The notes under the pieces are model-generated. The model saw only the letters and a list, made by a program, of their open reading frames with translations. It was not told the DNA's origin and did no database searches. 64,000 nucleotides of DNA from Dehalococcoidia bacterium (GTDB lineage: Bacteria; Chloroflexota; Dehalococcoidia; DSTF01; WHTK01): assembly GCA_009377745.1 (NCBI GenBank), contig WHTK01000005.1:94438-158437 (forward strand), read 5' to 3'. The translations under genes and the position numbers were made by a program. Position 1 is the stretch's first letter. Each line of letters opens with the position of its first letter. Positions 57,981 to 64,000 of the stretch are shown in pieces.

Positions 57981-58670
57981 TCAGGGCGGCGGCTTCAGGC
58001 CGGCATCACCGATAACGGGCGCTGAGATGCCTGGGGAACGCGGCTGGGATGGAGCGTCCGGCAATGCCAGGAAGGTAGACTCCTGCCGGTTGGGAATCGC
58101 CGGGACAGCCCCTCCTTCAACCCAGACCAGCAGACTGGCAGCGCCAGGATCCTGGGTAGCGGCGCATGGCTGTGTCTCTCGGCCAAGCTCCGTCAGGGCA
58201 TCTCGAAGAATCGGCGACAGCTGGGCTGCGACCTGAGAAGGAAGCGCTGACGGCGTTACAGCAACAGAGGGTGGCGAGGCCCATACCTGGCAACGGCCCA
58301 CCTCTCGCAGGTCGCTCAGGCCGTCAGGAAAGCCCGCCGCGGCCAGGAGTAGCCTAACCTCGCTGATGGGAGCGGGCGGCTGGTCCACATAGGCCACTCT
58401 GTCCGGCCCTTGAAGCTCTGCATAGAAGGCCGGGACACCCGCTGCTCGCAGTTCAGCATCGATCAGGGCCGCGACCGCCAAGGCGACGCGTGAGTCATAG
58501 AAAGGGGGTTCCTGAGCGAACGTCCAGAGGACATCGCCGGCCTGGGCCATGCGGGGCACGGGGCGTGGCAGTGGGGTGGCTGGTGGCTGCTGTGCGCCGG
58601 CCGGCCAGGCCTGTGCTGCAATGACAAGGAAGACAACGAGGATCAAAATCGGCTTCGCGTGGGACATCAT
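57981..58670 (-). CDS. Exported hypothetical protein
   Basis: 229 residues with a signal peptide (AKPILILVVFLVIAAQAWPAGA, Ala-x-Ala cleavage before QQPP). The mature part has a Pro-rich N-terminus, a helical middle (DSRVALAVAALIDAELRAAG, SEVRLLLAAAGFPDGLSDLR) and a Pro/Ala-rich tail. I do not recognise a domain; the middle weakly resembles periplasmic binding or S-layer-type helices. Start ATG 58670 (GTG 58676 possible). Convergent with ndh downstream end. Function unknown. Confidence 0.6.
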   Translation of the reverse strand: MMSHAKPILILVVFLVIAAQAWPAGAQQPPATPLPRPVPRMAQAGDVLWTFAQEPPFYDSRVALAVAALIDAELRAAGVPAFYAELQGPDRVAYVDQPPAPISEVRLLLAAAGFPDGLSDLREVGRCQVWASPPSVAVTPSALPSQVAAQLSPILRDALTELGRETQPCAATQDPGAASLLVWVEGGAVPAIPNRQESTFLALPDAPSQPRSPGISAPVIGDAGLKPPP

Positions 58671-58791
58671 TCGCACGCTATCACAGCGGGCCTTGCAGTC
58701 AAATTACATATCGCCTGCGCTGGAACAGGTCTGGCGCCTGACAGGCTACAATCCGGTGTCAGGCACTGGAGTAGATACCGAAGGAGTTGTG

Positions 58792-59160
58792 ATGCCTCCG
58801 ACGCTCGCAAATGGCAAAGTCTGCTACATCGAGATACCCGCTAGCGATATCCAGCGCTCGGCCGCCTTCTACGCCGCAGTCTTCGGCTGGCGGGTCAGGC
58901 AGCGTGACGACGGGCACACCGCCTTCGACGACACGACGGGCGAAGTGAGTGGCTCCTGGGTGACCGCCCGGCCGCCCTCGTCCGAGCCTGGTCTCCTGAT
59001 CTACATCATGGTCGATAGCGTTGCCGCGACGGTAGACGCCGTTATTGCCCAGGGCTGCGAGATCGTCCAGCCGATCGGCGCTGACGCTCCCGAAGTGACA
59101 GCAAGGTTCCGCGACCCAGGAGGCAACGTGATCGGCCTCTATCAGGAGCCGGACCCATAG
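58792..59160 (+). CDS. VOC-family (glyoxalase-like) protein
   Basis: 122 residues, a two-module vicinal-oxygen-chelate fold. KVCYIEIPASDIQRSAAFYA with VFGW is the first beta-alpha-beta repeat start; the second module holds LLIYIMVDSVAATVDAVIAQ and the closing TARFRDPGGNVIGLYQE with the metal-ligand Glu. This is the CFP30B/YghO-like subgroup often called glyoxalase/bleomycin-resistance proteins. The metal ligands are only partly clear (the first His is replaced by Glu/Ile), so it may not be a glyoxalase I. Start ATG 58792 after AAGGAG. Confidence 0.85.
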   Translation: MPPTLANGKVCYIEIPASDIQRSAAFYAAVFGWRVRQRDDGHTAFDDTTGEVSGSWVTARPPSSEPGLLIYIMVDSVAATVDAVIAQGCEIVQPIGADAPEVTARFRDPGGNVIGLYQEPDP

Positions 59161-59205
59161 GAACCGGTCCGCAACTCCCGCCCAAAGGAATGACAGACGT
59201 GCGCT

Positions 59206-60555
59206 TCAGGGCAATGGCGGTGCAGGTAACCTGCCGATCACGTTCTCTGTCCAGGCGCCGACCTGCAGCAGTTGGTAGTCTGCTCGCGGCCTCGTGATGA
59301 ACTGCAGGCCCATCGGCAGGCCCTCCGGCGATAGGCCGCAGGGTACAGTGATCGCCGGGAAGCCCAGGAAGCTCCACGGCACCAGGAAGGTCGCGTTGCC
59401 CGTCCCCGGTGGCTTGGGGGCCGGCGCCGGGGTAGTCGGCGTCAGGATGGCGTCCAACGGGCCGATCGCCGCAAGCACCTTCTCAGTGAGCCAGGCGCGC
59501 ATCCGCCGTGCCTGCAGGTAGTAGGTCGCCGGTACCAGGGCTCCTGATCGGCCGGCGCTGCCCGAGAGGTCCATGTCCGGATGCTCGTCAGCGTGGAAAG
59601 TGGCGCCCTCCGCCGCGGTGACAATGCGGTCTGCCTGGTAGACGAGGGGGAACTCATCGGGGAGATTGAAGTCGCTGATCTGGGCCCCGGCTTGCTTCAT
59701 GAGGGACACTGACCGTTCCAGTGCCTCCAGAACCACCGGCTCGCTGCGGTCCAAGGCGAAGTTACGCACCAGGCCGATGCGTGGTGGGCGCATGGCTTCA
59801 AGTTGGAGATCTGCCGGTGGCGCCGAGTCGGCGATTGCGGTGTGGTCCTTCGAATCCGGCCCCGCCAGCACTGACAGCACCAGTGCGAGGTCCGAGAAGC
59901 TTCTACCGATCAGACCGACGTGGTCCACCGACCAGGCGAAAGGGAAGCAGCCAAAGCGACTGATCCGCCCATAGGTTGGCTTTAGCCCGGCGCATCCGCA
60001 GTAGCAGGCGGGCCGCAGATTGGACCCCATAGTTTGCTCACCGATAGCGAAGGGCACCATTCGCGCCCCCACTGATGCACCGGAGCCGCTGCTGGTACCA
60101 CCGGCCGTGTGCTCCTGGTTCCAAGGGTTACGCGTCGGCAACTCCTTATTGCGGACCGGCATGTGCGTCTTGCCCATGACGATAGCACCGGCCGCACGAA
60201 GCCTTGTCACGACGGTTGCATCCTCTGGCTCCATAGGCAGGATGTCCAATGCGCGCATGCCGGTGGGCAGGCCCTCTACATGAAACTCGTCCTTGATCCC
60301 GAAAGGCACACCGTGCAGCGGACCGCGCAGCCGACCCGTCACAACCTCGTCCGATAGGATGCGTGCCTGCGCACGTGCGCCGGCAGCGTCGAGGTAGCTC
60401 CAAGCCTGTACCTTGCCTTCCGTGGCGGCAACGCGCTCTAGCAGGGCCTCCACAATCTCGATCGGTGTGATCTCACGCCGGGCCACGGCGTCCGCGATCT
60501 CTCCGACTCCGAGGTTGGGAACAATGGTGGACAGATGGGTGCTTTCGATTGCCAT
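59206..60555 (-). CDS. Amidase signature family enzyme
   Basis: 449 residues. The Ser-cisSer-Lys triad region is present: GPLHGVPFGIKDEFHVEG (catalytic Lys), EHTAGGTSSGSGASVGARMV (cis-Ser) and FAIGEQTMGSNLRPACYCGC (nucleophile Ser in GS). PYGRISRFGCFPFAWSVDHV-type sequence follows (TYGRISRFGCFPFAWSVDHV). It hydrolyses an amide or carbamate. It lies 20 bp after a small AtzG/GatC-like gene and 100 bp further is a binding-protein gene, all minus strand, so it probably breaks down an imported amide. The unusual TMGSNLRPACYCGC has extra Cys not typical for the family. Confidence 0.9.
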   Translation of the reverse strand: MAIESTHLSTIVPNLGVGEIADAVARREITPIEIVEALLERVAATEGKVQAWSYLDAAGARAQARILSDEVVTGRLRGPLHGVPFGIKDEFHVEGLPTGMRALDILPMEPEDATVVTRLRAAGAIVMGKTHMPVRNKELPTRNPWNQEHTAGGTSSGSGASVGARMVPFAIGEQTMGSNLRPACYCGCAGLKPTYGRISRFGCFPFAWSVDHVGLIGRSFSDLALVLSVLAGPDSKDHTAIADSAPPADLQLEAMRPPRIGLVRNFALDRSEPVVLEALERSVSLMKQAGAQISDFNLPDEFPLVYQADRIVTAAEGATFHADEHPDMDLSGSAGRSGALVPATYYLQARRMRAWLTEKVLAAIGPLDAILTPTTPAPAPKPPGTGNATFLVPWSFLGFPAITVPCGLSPEGLPMGLQFITRPRADYQLLQVGAWTENVIGRLPAPPLP

Positions 60556-60575
60556 CGAGTCTCCCTCCAGGGACG

Positions 60576-60752
60576 TTACAGCGGTTCGATGTGTTCGGGC
60601 AGGGGCGTCCCGCTGACTGCCACCATCGCCGTCGCCAGGGTCTCGAGGGCGCTCTCAAGCTGCGGCTCAATTTCCGGGCCCCACTGAGCCAGCGCCTCCT
60701 TGCGTAACCACTCCAGGACTTCTTCCTTGCTGACTGGTGGGCTGAGTCTCAT
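60576..60752 (-). CDS. AtzG/GatC-like small subunit of the amidase
   Basis: 58 residues from ATG 60752 (AGGAG 5 nt upstream). VSKEEVLEWLRKEALAQWGP begins a helical hairpin and ends GTPLPEHIEPL. The same ending, a Leu-x-Leu-Pro turn before E-P, is found in AtzG, the small partner of AtzE, and in GatC-type subunits that fold around amidase subunits. It overlaps no neighbour but is directly upstream of the amidase, which supports a stabilising role. The identification is from pattern and context only. Confidence 0.55.
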   Translation of the reverse strand: MRLSPPVSKEEVLEWLRKEALAQWGPEIEPQLESALETLATAMVAVSGTPLPEHIEPL

Positions 60753-60831
60753 GTTCGCTCCTGGCGGTTGAGTCTTATCAATGGCATCGAGGCCGGATGT
60801 ACTGCCCGATACCATTGGTGTTAGTTCCTGG

Positions 60832-62622
60832 CTAACCGTTTCGCCTTGGCATATTCGGATCGAGCCACTGCAGGTGCGCCGGCAGGTTCGAGTTGTGGAG
60901 CCAGGGCCACTCGAAGGTCCAGGTTGCCGAGAGATGCCGCGTAGGGATGCAGTTCATCACGTTGGCGCAGTAGAGCTGCCATTCCTTGAGAATGGCGGCG
61001 CGCTTCTGAGGATCGAGCTCCCGCCGCTGACGGATGATGAACTCATCCGTCTTGGGATCTACAACCGCGGACACTGGTCCTTTGCTATAGAAATTGCGGA
61101 ACAGGATGTAGTCGACGTCGGTCGCACCGCCGGCGCCCGACGAAGTTCCCGAGATACCCTTGAAAGTCGCGGAGTAGGTGACGTTGTCGAAGTATTCCTG
61201 ACGCTGTTTGGGCAGGTTGTTGGGTCGCACGAAGCCGGACTTGTCCCAGTAGTCGATCATGAAGGTGTTGGTCTCTTCGTTGTTACCGATGTTGGTCCAG
61301 ATGTCCATGTCGAAGCCGGAGGGGTAGCCGGCGGCGGCGACCATCTTCTTGGCTTCGGCCACGTCGTAGAAGTAGTTCTTGGAGCCTTCACCCAGCTCAC
61401 CTTTGCGAGGATCGAGCCAGAAGCTCGGGTCTCGTGGGGCATTGGTGTTGAAGAACTTATCTATCTCAATGCCGGCCGCGGCAAAGTTCTGCTGGTTGCT
61501 CTGAAACTCCCAGATGGCATCGAAGTCTATCGCCCGCCGCAACGCCACACGGACGCGCGCATCACGCCAAGGTGAAGTTGCAAGGTCTACTTTGCCGATG
61601 ACGATGTAAGGCGTGGCTAGAGGGTTGTCGGCGCCATGGATCATGATCGCCTGCGGCGCGTCTTTGCGAGCGGTCAGCGCGTCGCGCGCGTTCGGTTCGT
61701 AGGAAATCACATTCTGGGTCAGGAATTGGGAGTAGTGGTTGGACAGCTCCGGAATGATGGGGTGGACCCAGCGCTCGATGAATGGCTTGCCGCGCCAGTA
61801 ACCGTCGAAGCGCGTGAATGAACGTGAGACCGAAGGTTCAATCTTGTCGACAATCTTGGCGTTGGTGCCGATCTGCGTGGTCGCCATGAGGTCCGGCCGA
61901 TCATTCAGTTCTTTGGGAACGATCTTGAAGGCGAAGTCTTTCTCGCTCATGCGGATCATCAGCGGAGCGTAAGGCTCCTTCATCTTCATGACCATCGTGA
62001 GGCTGTCGGGATACTCAATCTTGTCCAGCACCTCAACGAGGCCGTCTCGGTTGGTGCTGATCGCCAGGAACTTCTCGATACTGGTCTTCCAGTCGTCGAT
62101 GTTCATCTCGCGTCCGTCGACCGGCGCGGTTGGCTGAAACTTAACCCCCGGCCGCAGCTTGAACGTATAGGTCAATGAGTCGCCGCCAGCTTCCCATGAC
62201 TGCGCTAAACGGCCGTTGATCTTGGCGTACTCAGCCGAGCCGGGTTCGATCCCCGGGCCGCGGTTCGGTTCGACGAGGTACTCGTAAGTCTCGTCGTTGA
62301 AGTCTTCGACAGTCGAGGTGTTAGAGAGGTAGGGATCGAGGCTGGATGTAAGATCCCTGTCGACGCGCGAGACGAGGACGCCGCCGGGGACCGCCTGGGA
62401 AGTCTCGTCGGCCCACTTCCAGTTGTCTCTTTCGTAGATGACGGCGCCTGGTGTGCGCACCGAGTTCGGGTCGATAGCAAGGACCTGGGTATCATCCTTA
62501 CCACCACTGCAAGCCAGTAAAGCCGCAGCGCCGGCTCCGGCCATGACGCCGCTGACAAATCGCCGCCTGCTGACCCCCCGGCGTGAATAAGTCTCCCAAA
62601 AGGACCGCGAACCGTTATTCAT
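60832..62622 (-). CDS. Tat-exported substrate-binding protein (SBP family 5)
   Basis: 596 residues from ATG 62622 (AAGGGGG upstream; a longer frame to 62712 is without a site). Twin-arginine signal: YSRRGVSRRRFVSGVMAG followed by a lipobox LLACSG, so a Tat-exported lipoprotein. Family-5 core: SLDPYLSNTSTVEDFNDETY, LTYTFKLRPGVKFQP, VRVALRRAIDFDAIWEF. Dpp-like import partners are not adjacent. First gene of the unit with the AtzG-like and amidase genes, divergent from the XRE regulator, so it likely captures the amide substrate. Ligand unknown. Confidence 0.88.
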   Translation of the reverse strand: MNNGSRSFWETYSRRGVSRRRFVSGVMAGAGAAALLACSGGKDDTQVLAIDPNSVRTPGAVIYERDNWKWADETSQAVPGGVLVSRVDRDLTSSLDPYLSNTSTVEDFNDETYEYLVEPNRGPGIEPGSAEYAKINGRLAQSWEAGGDSLTYTFKLRPGVKFQPTAPVDGREMNIDDWKTSIEKFLAISTNRDGLVEVLDKIEYPDSLTMVMKMKEPYAPLMIRMSEKDFAFKIVPKELNDRPDLMATTQIGTNAKIVDKIEPSVSRSFTRFDGYWRGKPFIERWVHPIIPELSNHYSQFLTQNVISYEPNARDALTARKDAPQAIMIHGADNPLATPYIVIGKVDLATSPWRDARVRVALRRAIDFDAIWEFQSNQQNFAAAGIEIDKFFNTNAPRDPSFWLDPRKGELGEGSKNYFYDVAEAKKMVAAAGYPSGFDMDIWTNIGNNEETNTFMIDYWDKSGFVRPNNLPKQRQEYFDNVTYSATFKGISGTSSGAGGATDVDYILFRNFYSKGPVSAVVDPKTDEFIIRQRRELDPQKRAAILKEWQLYCANVMNCIPTRHLSATWTFEWPWLHNSNLPAHLQWLDPNMPRRNG

Positions 62623-62667
62623 TATTGATAACCCCCTTCTAGGCTTGCAGGCTGCTTGCCTTAGGGC

Positions 62668-62696
62668 AGATAAACACGCGCCAACATGCTTTTCAA
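62668..62696 (-). promoter_or_regulatory. Promoter of the binding protein-amidase unit
   Basis: On the minus strand TTGAAA (plus 62696-62691), 17 bp, TTATCT (plus 62673-62668), about 46 bp before the ATG. The -35 box falls inside one arm of the inverted repeat described next. Confidence 0.4.
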
Positions 62697-62722
62697 CGTT
62701 TATTCCTTGCACGTTTTGAAGC
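62688..62722. promoter_or_regulatory. Candidate operator between the SBP gene and the XRE regulator
   Basis: GCTTTTCAACGT (62688-62699) and ACGTTTTGAAGC (62711-62722) match at 9 of 12 positions as an inverted repeat, with an 11-nt spacer. It covers the -35 box of the leftward unit and lies 46 bp before the regulator, as expected for a regulator binding its own divergent promoter. Confidence 0.5.
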
Positions 62723-62767
62723 TATGCCTCGACGCGACGCGCCGCGCGGGTTGCGCTAGTGATTAGA

Positions 62768-63661
62768 ATGACGCTACGGGAAATGCCACGTAAGCCCAAA
62801 AGTCCAGTCTTCCCTGACAGCCCAGGTAGGTGGCTGGCGTGGTTCCGCGTTCGAGCCCATGGCGCCGAAGGCGATAAGCTGTCCCCAGCCGAGGTCGGCA
62901 AGCTTCTCGGTGTTTCTGAGGCGACTGTACGCAGATGGGAGGCCGATGTTTCGCGGCCTCGACTAAATGACCTTCTCCATCTCTCCAAGATCTACGGTGT
63001 CACACCCCTCGAAGAACAATTCATGATCACGGCGTTCACCGCGGGCGCCGAAGAACTCCCTCCAGACCCGGGGACCTTCCTGCAGGAAGCGACAAATGCC
63101 CTGAAAGTCGATTTCCCTGCCTGCATCCTGGACAGCCTGTTCTTCATCCGTGCCTGGAATAGTTACGCCGTGGAGCTTGAGCAGCCTCCAGGGATAGTTA
63201 GACCAGAGGTTCATCCCTTCGCCATGAGTCTGAGCCCCGTGGCCGTCCAGCAATGGAATGAGGCGGACGAGTCGGCTAGTCATCGCGCTTGGCGGCGAAT
63301 CCAGGAGTTCTGGCTCCTTACAGCCAGTCTCTGTGGCACTGAGGCTTACAAGCGGCTGGTCAACTCTCTAAAAGTGGCTTCGCCCGTCTTCTGCGAGCGC
63401 TGGCTTGCTTCAGATCAGGCGCCCTCGGACCTTGCCCGGCCAGTAGGCACCACCTACTTTGTCACCGGTCCTCGCGGGAGGTACCGCCTTGTGCCGCTTA
63501 CCATAGTCCTGCCACCTGTCTACCATTTGCGACTGTACATGCCCGACGACAGCCAGACAGAAATGGCTTTAAGCGCTGCGAAGGCAAAGGGCCAACCCAC
63601 GGTCCACGTCAACCCATCGATCCACTGGTCGCTCACTCCGACTACTGAGCCGGGCGCCTGA
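62768..63661 (+). CDS. XRE-family regulator with MmyB-like ligand-binding domain
   Basis: 297 residues. Residues about 35-60 (SPAEVGKLLGVSEATVRRWE) are the helix-turn-helix, with recognition helix TVRRWEADVSRP. The rest, from about residue 75 (FMITAFTAGAEELPPDPGTF) to LYMPDDSQTEMALSAAKAKG, resembles the MmyB-like ligand-binding domain of bacterial and actinobacterial regulators, rich in Trp (AWNSYAVEL, WERRIQEFW-like). Divergent from the SBP-amidase unit and adjacent to an inverted repeat, so it probably controls that unit in response to the imported compound. ATG 62768; GTG 62759 is an alternative. Confidence 0.82.
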   Translation: MTLREMPRKPKSPVFPDSPGRWLAWFRVRAHGAEGDKLSPAEVGKLLGVSEATVRRWEADVSRPRLNDLLHLSKIYGVTPLEEQFMITAFTAGAEELPPDPGTFLQEATNALKVDFPACILDSLFFIRAWNSYAVELEQPPGIVRPEVHPFAMSLSPVAVQQWNEADESASHRAWRRIQEFWLLTASLCGTEAYKRLVNSLKVASPVFCERWLASDQAPSDLARPVGTTYFVTGPRGRYRLVPLTIVLPPVYHLRLYMPDDSQTEMALSAAKAKGQPTVHVNPSIHWSLTPTTEPGA

Positions 63662-63839
63662 AGGAACCGTCGCACAAGAGTCACAGCGTTTGTTCGATTA
63701 CTACAAGGCGGAGTCAGCGGCCGGTCGGGCAGACTGACGCCGCGAGTGCGCATGAGGCTGCTCCCGGTAACTAGAGCGTCGACAAGCGGGCCTATTTCCG
63801 ACGAAGGGCGACTCAAGATTAGGCTGATCTATCTCAAAC

Positions 63840-63935
<96 letters not shown>

Positions 63936-63941
63936 GCGCGC

Positions 63942-63947
63942 ATTATA
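63942..63947 (-). promoter_or_regulatory. -10 box of the tRNA-Ser gene
   Basis: Minus-strand TATAAT, then GCGCGC, then the first tRNA base: transcription would start at or near the mature 5' end. Confidence 0.45.
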
Positions 63948-63949
63948 TC

Positions 63950-63978
63950 AAGGCGCCCCGCCCAGGACGGGGCGCCTT
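63950..63978. terminator. Strong hairpin at the window end
   Basis: AAGGCGCCCCG (63950-63960) and CGGGGCGCCTT (63968-63978) form a perfect 11-bp stem with loop CCCAGGA. It can end transcription in either direction, most likely that of a minus-strand gene beyond the window. Confidence 0.65.
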
Positions 63979-64000
63979 CCTCTGCTTGAGCGCCCGGTTG

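Overview
This is about 64 kb of GC-rich bacterial chromosome with dense genes and short spacers. Two F420 genes (npdG, cofE), a bacterial SUI1/eIF1-like factor, lipobox and Tat-lipobox substrate-binding proteins, Pro/Thr-linker surface proteins and a PimA-like glycosyltransferase together fit a Chloroflexota (Dehalococcoidia-like) or other F420-using lineage. This is inference from gene content; no rRNA is present. No phage, transposase or CRISPR array was seen.

Layout. 0-5.6 kb: thiamine supply (ThiE/TenI fragment, ThiS, ThiO; on the minus strand ThiE and an NMT1/THI5-type pyrimidine-precursor ABC importer). 5.7-7.2 kb: F420 genes npdG and cofE. 7.3-13.6 kb: PAP2 enzyme, PimA-like glycosyltransferase, a minizincin-type metallopeptidase, small membrane proteins and glycerate kinase. 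14.1-16.6 kb: a secreted RTX-repeat protein broken by one frameshift. 17.1-28.4 kb: a surface-glycan block with glycosyltransferases, O-antigen ligase-like protein, a membrane beta-glycosyltransferase, B12-binding radical SAM protein, methyltransferase and an alkaline-phosphatase-superfamily enzyme, most of them overlapping or tightly spaced. 28.6-36.6 kb: VWA protein, metallopeptidase remnant, DUF1232 protein, MFS exporter, a frameshifted GGDEF protein and a Pro/Thr-linker membrane protein. 36.7-40 kb: two tandem MATE exporters.

40.1-45.0 kb is the most unusual part: three consecutive GlcG/HbpS-family heme-binding-type proteins, then three two-domain RidA-like proteins, then three small Rieske ferredoxins, all on one strand. 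The triplication of three unrelated families, with loss of the usual RidA catalytic Arg and retention of all Rieske ligands, suggests an undescribed multi-subunit redox system. A peptide-type importer (substrate-binding protein and two permeases, no ATPase genes) follows.

49.1-58.7 kb: sugar-phosphate isomerase, an atypical SDR, SUI1, dienelactone hydrolase, a GT-C-like membrane protein, a propeller-like exoprotein and NDH-2. 58.8-62.8 kb: VOC protein, then a minus-strand unit of substrate-binding protein, AtzG/GatC-like small subunit and amidase, divergent from an XRE/MmyB-like regulator with an inverted repeat between them. The window ends with tRNA-Ser(CGA).

Transcription: several genes and the tRNA have a -10-like hexamer exactly 6 nt before the first base, suggesting leaderless transcripts. 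Other genes have extended -10 boxes (TGnTAnnnT) and Shine-Dalgarno sites.
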